Below are positions 7,447 through 15,921 of a DNA stretch of 64,000 bases, in pieces (within the stretch, counting starts at the first letter, position 1; every line of letters starts with the position of its first letter). Origin of the DNA: Alphaproteobacteria bacterium PA2 (GTDB lineage: Bacteria; Pseudomonadota; Alphaproteobacteria; Caulobacterales; Caulobacteraceae); the NCBI GenBank assembly GCA_002256425.1, contig NKIZ01000001.1, forward strand, positions 186,001 to 250,000, given 5' to 3'. The translations under genes were made by a program, and so were the position numbers. A model generated the notes under the pieces. That model did not search any database. It saw only the letters and a list, made by a program, of their open reading frames with translations, and had not been told where the DNA came from.

Positions 7447-9345
7447 TCAGAATAGCCCGGGCTCCGCCGCCTTTAGCCTGGCGCCCAGACGTCTTGACCC
7501 CTCCAGGGTCAGATGGCCCGCGTCGAAATAGAGATAGCGGCCATCCCCCGTCAGGATATCGCACCTCTGGGGCTGGCCGCACTGAAGGTCAATCAGGCTG
7601 ACATAGCGCACCCCGGGAACGCCGCCGGCCGCGAAGTGGCGCTTCAGGGCCTGATCCCTGGCCACCTTCCGGGGATCATAATAGGCGCGGGCGAAGGTGT
7701 TGATGTCCCGGGCCGTCACATAGCGCCGTGACTGGGCGAGTTTGGAAATGGCCAGCACGTCTTCGGTCAGGGTCATTTTCGGGCCGAAGACCACGATCGG
7801 CGCGGCGGTTCTGGCGCGAAGCTCCGTCAGGGCCCGATCCAGCTGGTCGTCGTCAAAGGCGCCCCAGTTGTCGTGCAGATAGACCGCCGTGGCGGCCTGG
7901 AGCGGCGCTCCATTCACCAGCTCCCGCCAGCGGAGGGCGCATTCGACCTCGGCCGCCGGCAGGATCGGGTCATGGCCGAAATTGAAGCAGCGGTTGGAGG
8001 TCTCATGCAGCTTGATCTTGCCCCCATAGTCGGCCTCGGTCAGGGCCCAGGCCAGGTCATAGGCATGGGAATCCCCGGCCAGCAGCAGGCGCTTTCCCTT
8101 GTCTTCCAGGGTGAGTGAGGCGCTGCTGGCGGGCAGTTCGCTCCAGTAGCGGGACCGCTCGGCCATCAGCTGGTCCTGGGTCAGCAGGGCGAAGGGGAAC
8201 CGCCCGGGCAGACCGGCCAGCAGCAGGATCAGGGCGGCCAATCCGGTCAGGCCCAGGGTCCAGACCGCTCCGAGGATCAGGGCCGGGCGGGATCCGGCCT
8301 CCAGCCTGGCGCGGTAATCCCTCTCCAGCAGACGCCAGCTGGCCGCCCCCAGAGCCAGGGACAGGATCAGGACCCCCAGACCAATGAGGGGCGTGATGGT
8401 CACCCGCGACAGGTGCAGGAAGCTGACCAGGGGCCAGTGCCAGAGATAGACGGAATATGAAATGCGGCCGATCTCCACCAGTACGGGGGTGGAGAGGATC
8501 TGCCCTGCGATCCCGGGGCCAAGGCGCGGGGCGGCCAGGATCATGGCGGCGCCCAGGCAGGGCGCCAGGGCCCAGAGGCCGGGAAACACCGAGGTCTCGT
8601 CCAGCAGGACCGCGCTGGCCAGGATCACCCCCAGACCGGCCAGGCCGAGGATGGAAGCGGCGAGGGCGTTAGGTCGGGTCGCAGGCGCCCCGGGCTTGAG
8701 GACCAGCAGGGCGCCGATCAGGAATTCCCCGGCCCGGGCCGGCAGCAGGAAATAGGCGCCATGGGAGCCCCGCACCGCCCCGTACTGGGCCCAAGCGAAG
8801 GACAGCACTGTCAGGACCAGGGCGATGATCAGCCCCCGCCTGCCCCGGCCAAGGGCCAGGGCCAGGACCGGCCAGACCAGATAGAACTGCTCTTCCAGGG
8901 ACAGGGACCAGACGTGCAGCAGGGGAAAGGCGCTGGCCCCCGCCGAGAAGTACCCGCCCGTGGTCTTCCAGAAGAAGATGTTCGAGGACAGGCCCAGCCC
9001 CGACAGGACCGACCCCCCCAGCTGGCTGTAGTCGCTGGGGATCAGCAGGACATAGCCGGCGCCGAGGGTCACAGCCATCATCACAAAGAGGGCCGGCAGC
9101 AGGCGCCGGGCCCGGCGGGCATAGAAGTCGCCAAACCGGAAGCCCTGCCCCGCCTCCCGGTCCAGGATCAGGCCGGTGATCAGAAAGCCCGAGATCACGA
9201 AGAAGACGTCGACGCCGACAAAGCCCCCCGGCATCCAGGCCATGCCCACATGATTGAGCACCACCATCAGGACCGCCAGGGCCCGCAAGCCATCAATGTC
9301 GGGGCGATAGGTCCGGACGCCCGAGGCCGGGATCGTCTGCGACAT
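7447..9345 (-). CDS. Acyltransferase 3 family protein with SGNH domain (OafA/YrhL-like)
   Basis: A 632-residue protein. The membrane part (about 1-370) begins YRPDIDGLRALAV and carries the conserved His in VVLNHVG and the FVGVDVFFVISGFLITG signature of acyltransferase 3. The C-terminal part is an SGNH hydrolase-like domain with LLLAGDSHAYDLAW (nucleophile block) and DAGHLTLEGSRRLG (Asp-x-x-His block). Such proteins O-acetylate lipopolysaccharide or other surface glycans. I chose ATG 9345 because AGGAGGGGGG lies just upstream; the longer open frame upstream of it does not look coding. Confidence 0.92.
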   Translation of the reverse strand: MSQTIPASGVRTYRPDIDGLRALAVLMVVLNHVGMAWMPGGFVGVDVFFVISGFLITGLILDREAGQGFRFGDFYARRARRLLPALFVMMAVTLGAGYVLLIPSDYSQLGGSVLSGLGLSSNIFFWKTTGGYFSAGASAFPLLHVWSLSLEEQFYLVWPVLALALGRGRRGLIIALVLTVLSFAWAQYGAVRGSHGAYFLLPARAGEFLIGALLVLKPGAPATRPNALAASILGLAGLGVILASAVLLDETSVFPGLWALAPCLGAAMILAAPRLGPGIAGQILSTPVLVEIGRISYSVYLWHWPLVSFLHLSRVTITPLIGLGVLILSLALGAASWRLLERDYRARLEAGSRPALILGAVWTLGLTGLAALILLLAGLPGRFPFALLTQDQLMAERSRYWSELPASSASLTLEDKGKRLLLAGDSHAYDLAWALTEADYGGKIKLHETSNRCFNFGHDPILPAAEVECALRWRELVNGAPLQAATAVYLHDNWGAFDDDQLDRALTELRARTAAPIVVFGPKMTLTEDVLAISKLAQSRRYVTARDINTFARAYYDPRKVARDQALKRHFAAGGVPGVRYVSLIDLQCGQPQRCDILTGDGRYLYFDAGHLTLEGSRRLGARLKAAEPGLF

Positions 9346-9482
9346 GGTCAAATCCCCCCTCCTCAGCCTGCCCGGATTGTCCGTCCTGAGATTAGCACGG
9401 GGCGTGTCGGGCGAAAGCCGCCGGTTGCCGATCCGGCCCGGGGGCATGCTAGGCTGCAGACCAGACCCCGCAAGGAGCCCCC

Positions 9483-10235
9483 ATGATCCTCTTCGTTCAC
9501 GGCGTGCCTGACACCCCGGCCCTCTGGACCCCCCTGATCGCGGCCCTGGACCTCAAGCCCGGCGACCATGCCGCCCCGGCCCTGCCGGGGTTTGGCTGCC
9601 CGGTCCCCAGGGGCTTTGACCGGACCAAGGACGGATACGCCAACTGGCTGGTCGGCCAGATGGAGACAGCGGGCAAGCCGGTGCATCTGGTGGGCCATGA
9701 CTGGGGCGCTCTCCTGGTCCTGAGGGCTGCATCCCTGAGGCCCGATCTGGTCGCCAGCTGGTGCGTCACCAACGCCGTCATTGACGGTCAGTATCAGGGC
9801 CACCAGACCGCCCGGGCCTGGGCGACCCCGGTTCTGGGCGAACTGGTCATGATGGGCATGCGGGATACCGGACGGCTGAAGACCGGCCTGATCTCCGGCG
9901 GCATGCCCCCAGAACTGGCCGAAGAAGAAGCGCCCAAGGTCGACCTGACCATGCGCCAGTCCATCCTTGGTCTCTACCGCTCCGCCAACGGCCTGAGGTT
10001 CAAGGGCCCCTGGGTGGACGACCTGAAGACCCTGCCCAAGCGGGGCCAGCTCTTCTGGGGCGAAAACGACCCCTATGTCGACCTCACCGTCGCCCAGCGC
10101 TTCGCCAGCGAGCGGGGGTGTCCCCTGCATGTGGAGGCTGGGGCGGGGCATTGGGCTTGCAATGAGCGGGCGGAGGCGTTTGCGGGGGTTCTTAGGGGGC
10201 TTTGGGGGGAGGTAGGTGGAGTGCCTATCGGATAG
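9483..10235 (+). CDS. Alpha/beta hydrolase, haloalkane dehalogenase/epoxide hydrolase type
   Basis: A 250-residue cytoplasmic alpha/beta hydrolase. The oxyanion motif is HGVPD (6-10), and the nucleophile elbow is GHDWG with Asp73, as in epoxide hydrolases and haloalkane dehalogenases rather than a serine esterase. The acid is likely Asp in WGENDPYVD, and the base His in GAGHWAC near residue 222. Substrate is unknown. An AAGGAGCCCCC ribosome-binding site precedes ATG 9483. The gene's end becomes G-rich and repetitive before the AT-richer patch begins. Confidence 0.85.
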   Translation: MILFVHGVPDTPALWTPLIAALDLKPGDHAAPALPGFGCPVPRGFDRTKDGYANWLVGQMETAGKPVHLVGHDWGALLVLRAASLRPDLVASWCVTNAVIDGQYQGHQTARAWATPVLGELVMMGMRDTGRLKTGLISGGMPPELAEEEAPKVDLTMRQSILGLYRSANGLRFKGPWVDDLKTLPKRGQLFWGENDPYVDLTVAQRFASERGCPLHVEAGAGHWACNERAEAFAGVLRGLWGEVGGVPIG

Positions 10236-10263
10236 GCCGATCAGTCTATTTCAGGCCCCGCTA

Positions 10264-10302
10264 CCGTATTTCCGTCACTACCTACGGCCCTTGAAAATAC
10301 GG
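10264..10302. other. Nested hairpin at the edge of the AT-richer patch
   Basis: Outer arms CCGTATTT (10264-10271) and AAATACGG (10295-10302) enclose inner arms CCGT (10272-10275) and ACGG (10284-10287). It begins about 30 bp after the hydrolase stop codon and just before composition drops. It may act as a transcript end structure or mark the element boundary. Confidence 0.45.
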
Positions 10303-10364
10303 GCGAAGCATGTGTACTTCATTTCTCCCACGTCGCGATGACGTCGGCTTTCTGGAGACAGACA

Positions 10365-10592
10365 ATGATGAGCTATAGAGAAAATTTGCGAGCATATTTC
10401 TTGTATCGCATTGAAAAGTTGCAGCGACAAATCGAGATGATTGACGCTGGAGTCATCAAGACTTTTGAGCAGAAAACGTCCCAGCCCAGGCGGACAGATA
10501 CTACGGAACAGTCGCGTCTGATCGCAGTTGATGGCGTCACAAAGTATTCAGCGCTGGTCAAGCTCAACAGTTTAACGGCTAAGATCTTCTAA
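10365..10592 (+). CDS. Hypothetical protein, 75 aa
   Basis: A small soluble protein I do not recognise. It is rich in charged residues and probably mostly helical, with MSYRENLRAYFLYRIEKLQRQ forming a likely amphipathic helix at the N terminus. ATG 10365 is preferred over an upstream in-frame ATG at 10338 because GGAGA lies 6 nt before it. Base composition is well below the surrounding genome. It converges with the P-loop gene, the stop codons overlapping by 4 bp. Confidence 0.5.
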   Translation: MMSYRENLRAYFLYRIEKLQRQIEMIDAGVIKTFEQKTSQPRRTDTTEQSRLIAVDGVTKYSALVKLNSLTAKIF

Positions 10593-11137
10593 AGACAAAT
10601 TCTCTCGAATATTATGTCGGCGGACTCCCACGGGCGTTCGTCGTCATGGTATGTATATATTGAGCCTAAGTAAGGGCCTATCGATGATGAACGCTCTTTG
10701 AGATCTCTGCCTGCATCCCAGTAGATCGCACCGCATGTCCCGCCTGGTCTAGAAACCGCCTTAAGGTAGGCGCGCGCTATCGCACTATCCTCCCCCACGC
10801 TTCTGGCCCACTCGCGAACAATCGGCCATGCAGCTGCTCCCTCTACGAGGGTAAATCCTTTCGCGACACTTGTTGAAATCTTGTCGTAGGCTCCATTTCT
10901 GACAACTAACTCTCCCCAAGGAAGGTCAGGCGTTTGATCAGATTTTGGAAGAAGCTCATCCAACTCGATGGTTAAACCTGTGAACCGCCGCCGTATCTGA
11001 CCGAGAATGGTAGACTTCCCGGCTCCTGGTAGACCCTCAATGACAGCGATGTTTGCGCCGCTATCTTGAACTTCAATCAGCCACTTGAGTACTTCATCAG
11101 CAATTTCAATGCCATAAGCGGTGACTAGAGGAATCAT
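10589..11137 (-). CDS. P-loop NTPase of unknown role
   Basis: A 182-residue protein with a clean Walker A motif (EGLPGAGKSTIL, about 34-45) at the start of a small-molecule-kinase-like or AAA-like fold, followed by a TIELDELLP acidic segment. The size and order recall uridine-kinase- or zeta-toxin-like P-loop kinases, but no family-defining residues beyond the P-loop can be fixed. It lies in the AT-richer patch 3' of tRNA-Arg, next to another orphan gene, and may be horizontally acquired. A role as kinase, chaperone or toxin is only a guess. Confidence 0.68.
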   Translation of the reverse strand: MIPLVTAYGIEIADEVLKWLIEVQDSGANIAVIEGLPGAGKSTILGQIRRRFTGLTIELDELLPKSDQTPDLPWGELVVRNGAYDKISTSVAKGFTLVEGAAAWPIVREWARSVGEDSAIARAYLKAVSRPGGTCGAIYWDAGRDLKERSSSIGPYLGSIYTYHDDERPWESADIIFERICL

Positions 11138-11298
11138 GCTGATGCCGATTGGGCTTGATTGGGAGTGATGTGGAAACTCAGCGCTTCATAGAATTGGGGC
11201 TGCCTGGTGTGGCGCACCTACTTGACAACTTTGTGGTGTAGATAAACTGCGGTGGCGGCCTAGCCTTAACAAGGACCGCGAAATTCATCTCAAGAGAT

Positions 11299-11375
11299 TG
11301 GCGCACCCGACACGATTCGAACGTGTGACCTTTGCCTTCGGAGGGCAACGCTCTATCCAGCTGAGCTACGGGTGC
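11299..11375 (-). tRNA. tRNA-Arg (anticodon CCG)
   Basis: The reverse strand gives a full cloverleaf: acceptor GCACCCG/CGGGUGC, D-arm AGCUCAGCUGGAUAGAGC, anticodon stem UUGCC/GGCAA with loop CUCCGAA giving anticodon CCG, T-loop GUUCGAAUC, discriminator G and encoded CCA. Its 3' end faces the AT-richer patch at 10.3-11.3 kb. Confidence 0.96.
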
Positions 11376-11439
11376 TCGCTAAAGCGGAACGCGCTTCTAG
11401 CTTAAAGGTCCGCCCGGCGCAAACGTCCTTGCACTTGGC

Positions 11440-11485
11440 GCGCCCTTTGATCCGATAACCGGCGCCCACTTATCGGAGCGGGCGC
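11440..11485 (-). repeat. Structured palindromic element, copy A
   Basis: Read on the minus strand: outer arm GCGCCC, 2 nt, inner arm TCCGATAA, loop GTGGGCGCCGG, inner arm TTATCGGA, 5 nt, outer arm GGGCGC. All arms pair perfectly. It lies 5 bp after the stop of the NCS2 permease gene and upstream of tRNA-Arg. The same fold occurs at 25944-25994 and 31657-31699. Confidence 0.8.
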
Positions 11486-11490
11486 CCGCC

Positions 11491-12810
11491 TTAAGCCGCC
11501 GCCGCCCAGGCAAACCTTGCGATGAACAGGGCCGCCAGGACGTAGAGGGCGATGTCGGCGCGCCTGAAGCCGCTCTTCATCACCTTCAGCGCCGCATAGC
11601 TGACAATGCCGAAGGCCAGGCCGTTGGCGATTGAGAAGGTCAGCGGGATGATGGTCAGGGTGAGGAAGGCCGGGATGGCCACAACCGGGTCGCCCCAGTC
11701 GGTCTCGGCCAGGGGCGCCATCATCATGCCGCCCACCAGGATCAGGGCGGGCGCCGTGGCCGCGGCCGGGATCAGCTGGACATAGGGCGCCACGAAGAGG
11801 GTGATCAGGAAGAGGACGCCGGTGACCACGGCGGTCAGGCCTGTGCGGCCCCCGGCGGCGACCCCGGTGGCGCTCTCGATATAGCTGACCGTGGTGCTGG
11901 TGCCGGCCGTGGCGCCGACGATTGTGGCCACGGAGTCTGCCAGGAGGATGCGGTTCAGGCGGGGGATGTTTCCGTCCGGCCCCTGCAGGCCAGCCCGCTT
12001 GGTCACGGCCACCAGGGTGCCCAGATTGTCGAAGAAGTCGACGAACAGGAAGACGAAGATGATTTCCAGAATGGCGGTCGACAGGCCGCCGGCGCCCAGA
12101 CCCAGGGCCGCCGGCAGGTCCGCCTTGAAGGCCGTGGTGGTCAGGGCCGAGAGGTCATAGGCGCCCGGCTTGAACGGGGCCAGGTGCAGGACAAAGGCCG
12201 TCAGGGTGACGCCCAGCACGCCGATCAGGACAGCGGCCCGCACCCGCCAGGCCATGAGGACGCCGGTCAGGACCAGCCCCCCCAGGGACAACAGGGTCAT
12301 GGGGGACTTCAGGTCGCCCAGGGTCACCGTGGTGGCGGGATTGGCCACGACAATGCCGGCGCCCTTGAGGCCGATGAAGGCGATGAACAGGCCGATGCCG
12401 GCGGCTATGGCGGCGAACAGGGGCCGGGGCACGGCCTCGACAATGATCTTGCGCACCCCCGCCAGGGTCAGGGCCAGGAAGACCAGTCCGGAAATCAGCA
12501 CGCAGCCCAGGGCGGTTTCCCAGGGAACACCCATGCCCTTGACCACCGTATAGGTGAAATAGGCGTTGAGCCCCATGCCGGGCGCAAGGGCTATGGGATA
12601 ATTGGCTACCAGGCCCATGAGGATGGAGCCAATGCCGGCGGCGACGCAGGTGGCGGCGGCCACCCCGGCTATGGGCAGGCCCGCCTCTGACAGGATCAGC
12701 GGATTGACCAGGACGATATAGGCCATGGTCATGAAGGTGGTGACGCCGGCCAGGACCTCGGTCCGGACATTGGTCCCCTGGGCGGAGAGGCCGAAATACT
12801 TCTCGAGCAT
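11491..12810 (-). CDS. NCS2 family purine permease (AzgA/PbuG type)
   Basis: A 439-residue transporter with about 12-14 membrane helices. The N terminus (EVLAGVTTFMTMAYIVLVNP, about 19-38) and the central TAGTSTTVSYIESATGVAAGGRTGLTAV region match the adenine/guanine/hypoxanthine branch of NCS2. It imports purine bases across the inner membrane by proton symport. The gene upstream on the same strand, 8 bp away, encodes an exported purine-nucleoside-cleaving protein. Nucleosides could thus be split in the periplasm and the base imported. A structured palindrome follows its stop codon. Confidence 0.92.
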   Translation of the reverse strand: MLEKYFGLSAQGTNVRTEVLAGVTTFMTMAYIVLVNPLILSEAGLPIAGVAAATCVAAGIGSILMGLVANYPIALAPGMGLNAYFTYTVVKGMGVPWETALGCVLISGLVFLALTLAGVRKIIVEAVPRPLFAAIAAGIGLFIAFIGLKGAGIVVANPATTVTLGDLKSPMTLLSLGGLVLTGVLMAWRVRAAVLIGVLGVTLTAFVLHLAPFKPGAYDLSALTTTAFKADLPAALGLGAGGLSTAILEIIFVFLFVDFFDNLGTLVAVTKRAGLQGPDGNIPRLNRILLADSVATIVGATAGTSTTVSYIESATGVAAGGRTGLTAVVTGVLFLITLFVAPYVQLIPAAATAPALILVGGMMMAPLAETDWGDPVVAIPAFLTLTIIPLTFSIANGLAFGIVSYAALKVMKSGFRRADIALYVLAALFIARFAWAAAA

Positions 12811-12818
12811 GGTGTGTC

Positions 12819-13859
12819 TCAGCTTCCTGGCAGGGTTGTCTTGTATCTGGGCCAGCCGGCGACGATGGCGCGGACCACCGGGGCGCCGGCGTCAAAGGCG
12901 GCCTGGAAGGCTGCGGCTGCGCCGCCGGGGGTGAACTCCTTCAGCACCGGTTGGGCGCCGTCGGGCTGGCGGGTATAGTTGCTGGCGGTGCGCAGGACGA
13001 GGACCCGGCGAGGGTCGACCCTGCCCTGCTTGCCATAGATGGTCAGCACATCGAGGACGCCCTGGTCCTCGCAGTCGCTCATGACGAAGAGGCCATCGCC
13101 ATCGGACCACAGGGAGACCCAGTTGCGAGCCCACTGGGTGCGCAGGTCTCCGTGCCAGAAGCGCACAGCGCCCAGGGCGTCGCCCAGCATGACGTGGGGC
13201 GACTTCTGGGCCTCGGGCTCAGAGGGATAGAGGCCGCGGGCAGTCTTCAGATTGTCATTGTCCGCCAGGAGCACGTCTTTCGTCAGGCCATAGGCCCAGT
13301 TCACCAGACCGGGATCCAGTTTCCAGGCCATGCCGCTGGAACCCTCGGCCGAGCCCTTGATCCGGGGGGCCTGGGTTCCCAGGGAATAGAGGCCCCATGC
13401 CCAGTCGGCGGGGATTTCCCGCTCATCCATTTCATAGAGGGGGTCGCCATCCACCACCCAGCGGGCCCAGGCCGCCGAGCCTATGGCGCCGGACCGGGGA
13501 TCGACCCCGGCGATTCCGGCGACAATCCAGTAGGCGTGGGAAACGTCGAACTGATCGCCCGAGATCAGGGCCGCCACCGCCTCGCGCGGTCGGGCGCGCA
13601 TGCCGGTGACCACCCCCAGGACGCCATCGTCGGTATAGCGGACCGGCCGTTCAATGCCCGGAACCACCACGGACTTTTTCAGGGGATAGTTCTCGGCCCA
13701 GTGCTGGAATTCACCGGGGGCGTCGCCGGTATCGGCCCCGCGCTCGAAGGTGGTCAGGATCACCACCTTGATCGGGATCTTGGCCGCAAGGGCCGGGGCG
13801 GAGGAAACCGCCCAGATCAGGATCACCGCCGCCCAAAATCGTCTCATGAATCGCCCCAT
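12819..13859 (-). CDS. Purine nucleoside permease family (NUP) protein, exported
   Basis: A 346-residue protein with a signal peptide (cleavage near PALAA). The mature part begins KIPIKVVILTTFE and contains VRYTDDGVLGVVTGM, SHAYWIVAGIAGVDP and VLRTASNYTRQPDG, all typical of the NUP family (PF06516). Despite the name, the fold is that of nucleoside phosphorylases, so a periplasmic nucleoside-cleaving or nucleoside-binding role is more likely than a channel. It is co-directional with the NCS2 permease downstream, 8 bp apart. An internal ATG at 13847 is an alternative start. Confidence 0.85.
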   Translation of the reverse strand: MGRFMRRFWAAVILIWAVSSAPALAAKIPIKVVILTTFERGADTGDAPGEFQHWAENYPLKKSVVVPGIERPVRYTDDGVLGVVTGMRARPREAVAALISGDQFDVSHAYWIVAGIAGVDPRSGAIGSAAWARWVVDGDPLYEMDEREIPADWAWGLYSLGTQAPRIKGSAEGSSGMAWKLDPGLVNWAYGLTKDVLLADNDNLKTARGLYPSEPEAQKSPHVMLGDALGAVRFWHGDLRTQWARNWVSLWSDGDGLFVMSDCEDQGVLDVLTIYGKQGRVDPRRVLVLRTASNYTRQPDGAQPVLKEFTPGGAAAAFQAAFDAGAPVVRAIVAGWPRYKTTLPGS

Positions 13860-13946
13860 GGCCTATGGACACGTACAGGGGCCCAAAGCGCAAGGGCCCG
13901 GCGCATGGCCGCGGGCGGAAACCTTGTCTAGGGTGCGATTCTGCCC

Positions 13947-14882
13947 ATGGAGATTACCTTGCGCCCGAAATTCCTGCTGCCCCTGCTGACCGCCCTGAGC
14001 CTGTCATTCAACGCCAGCGCCGAGCCGGCCCGGCTGGCGGTGATGTCGGCCTTCGGACCCGAGCTGGAGGCCCTCAAGGCGGCTTCGACCGACACGACCA
14101 CCCAGCGCATCAACGGAACCGACTTCACCCTGGGAAATCTGGACGGCAAGCCGGTCATACTGGTCCTGTCAGGAGTCTCCATGGTCAATGCGGCCATGAC
14201 CACCCAGCTCATGCTGGACCGTTTCAAGGTGGACCGGATCGTGTTTTCCGGGGTCGGCGGCGGGGTGGATCCGGGGCTGGACGTGGGCGATGTGATCGTC
14301 GCCGAGCGCTGGGGCGAGTATCAGGAAAACCGCTTTGGCCGGCAAACGCCCGAGGGCTTCCAGGGCGCCGGGGACAGCAGTGGCCTTCAGGCCTTCGGCA
14401 TGATGATCCCCCGGGGGGTCACTGTGCCCGGACCAAAGGGCGGGGTGGAACGCAAGACCTGGTTCGAGGTGGATCCCGCCATGCTGGCCGTGGCCAGGGC
14501 CAAGGCCGATCAGACCGCGCTGGCCCGCTGCGCCGGAACGGCCTGCCTCGACAAGACCCCCAAGGTGGTGGTCGGCGGCAATGGGGTGTCAGGCCCGACC
14601 TTTGTGGATAATGCGGCCTATCGGGAATATGTCTTCCGCGCCTTCCAGGCCCGGGTTCTGGACATGGAAACCGCCGCCGTCGCCCATGTGGCCTATGTGA
14701 ACCGCACGCCCTTCATCGCCTTCCGCGCCCTGTCGGACCTGGCCGGGGGCGATCCGGCCGGCAACCAGTTCCCGATCTTCATCCGGCTGGCGGCGGACAA
14801 TTCGGCCCGGGTGGTGCGCGACTTCCTGAAGGCCCTGCCGGCTCAGGTCCCCGTGGGCGACTCGGCATTGGGATCCCCATAG
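13947..14882 (+). CDS. Exported MTA/SAH nucleosidase-like protein
   Basis: A 311-residue nucleoside phosphorylase-fold protein with an N-terminal signal peptide (cleavage near NASAEP). Family motifs: VLSGVSMVNAAMTTQ (about 70-84), VFSGVGGGVDPGLDVGDV, VLDMETAAVAHVAY (the Met-Glu-Thr/Ala ribose-binding block) and FRALSDLAGG with the catalytic-region Asp. Cytosolic MTA/SAH nucleosidases are about 230 residues; the excess is the leader and an insertion of about 50 residues after residue 130. It is divergently transcribed from the NUP gene and fits a periplasmic nucleoside-cleaving role. It overlaps the convergent ABC gene by 40 bp. Confidence 0.86.
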   Translation: MEITLRPKFLLPLLTALSLSFNASAEPARLAVMSAFGPELEALKAASTDTTTQRINGTDFTLGNLDGKPVILVLSGVSMVNAAMTTQLMLDRFKVDRIVFSGVGGGVDPGLDVGDVIVAERWGEYQENRFGRQTPEGFQGAGDSSGLQAFGMMIPRGVTVPGPKGGVERKTWFEVDPAMLAVARAKADQTALARCAGTACLDKTPKVVVGGNGVSGPTFVDNAAYREYVFRAFQARVLDMETAAVAHVAYVNRTPFIAFRALSDLAGGDPAGNQFPIFIRLAADNSARVVRDFLKALPAQVPVGDSALGSP

Positions 14883-15805
14883 GTCAGGGACAGGAAGACG
14901 TCCTCCAGGGACGGGTCCTCGGTGGCCAGGTCCTTGATGCCGACGCCGGCGGCCCGGACAGCGGCCAGAACCTGCTCCACCCCGGTCTCGCCGGTCTTGA
15001 AGGCCACAGCCAGACTGCCGTCCTTGCGAAGCCTGCCCTCAAAGCCCTTGAGCTTGGGAACCTCGGTCAGGGGCGCCTGTGAGGTGATGACCACGGTGCG
15101 GGTGTCCAGGCGCTTGAGGAGGTCGCCGGTGGGCTCGCAGGCCACCACCTGACCGCGGTTGACGATGGCGATGGTGTCGCAGAGCTCCTGGGCCTCTTCG
15201 AGATAGTGGGTGGTGAGCACAATGGTCACCCCCTTCTGGTTCAGGTCGAGCACGAAGTTCCACAGCTGGCGGCGCAGCTCCACATCCACCCCGGCGGTGG
15301 GTTCATCCAGGATCAGGACCGGCGGATTGTGGGTCATGGCCTTGGCCACCATCAGGCGGCGCTTCATGCCCCCTGACAGCTGGCGGACATAGGCCTGGGC
15401 CTTGTCACCGAGACCGAGCGCGTTGAGCAGCTCCATGGTCCGGCGCTCCTTGGGCGGCACGCCATACATGCCGGCCTGGACCTCAAGGGACTCATAGGGG
15501 GTGAAGAAGGGATCGGCGGAAATCTCCTGGGGCACCACGCCAATGGCGGCCCGGGCGTCCCGGGGCCGCAGGTCGATATCGCGATCCCAGATGGTCACGG
15601 TTCCGGAGGTCTTCTTGGTCAGCCCGGCCAGAATGTTGATGAAGGTCGACTTGCCCGCGCCATTGGGTCCCAGCAGGCCGAAGATCGAGCCCCGGGGGAT
15701 CTGCAGGTCTATACCCTTCAGAGCCTGCATCTCGGCGGTGGTCTTGGTGGCCGGATAGGTCTTGACCAGGTTTTTGGCTTCGATGGCGAAATCGGGCAGG
15801 GACAT
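14843..15805 (-). CDS. ABC transporter ATP-binding protein (ABC-2 export type)
   Basis: A 320-residue nucleotide-binding subunit: Walker A GPNGAGKST (about 45-53), signature LSGGMKRR, Walker B VLILDEPTAGVD and the switch His in LTTHYLEEAQELCD. The MKRR-type signature and ~75-residue C-terminal extension are typical of drug, haem or polysaccharide ABC-2 exporters. No permease gene is adjacent in this window, so its partner must be encoded elsewhere. Confidence 0.9.
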   Translation of the reverse strand: MSLPDFAIEAKNLVKTYPATKTTAEMQALKGIDLQIPRGSIFGLLGPNGAGKSTFINILAGLTKKTSGTVTIWDRDIDLRPRDARAAIGVVPQEISADPFFTPYESLEVQAGMYGVPPKERRTMELLNALGLGDKAQAYVRQLSGGMKRRLMVAKAMTHNPPVLILDEPTAGVDVELRRQLWNFVLDLNQKGVTIVLTTHYLEEAQELCDTIAIVNRGQVVACEPTGDLLKRLDTRTVVITSQAPLTEVPKLKGFEGRLRKDGSLAVAFKTGETGVEQVLAAVRAAGVGIKDLATEDPSLEDVFLSLTYGDPNAESPTGT

Positions 15806-15921
15806 GGGACTCTTTAACCGAAACGGGCAGGAATGAAGGCGGCGCGATTGACGCGGAAAGCTATGGTCGCATACCTAAGCCTGCGCGGGCGCGTCGCCAA
15901 GCTCCCCGCAGGAGAGAATGC

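Noticed and set aside
11210..11240. A TTGACA promoter-like sequence in the gap beside tRNA-Arg
   Set aside because: The nearest -10-like word is only about 13 bases away and it points toward the antisense of the tRNA gene, so it does not make a convincing promoter.
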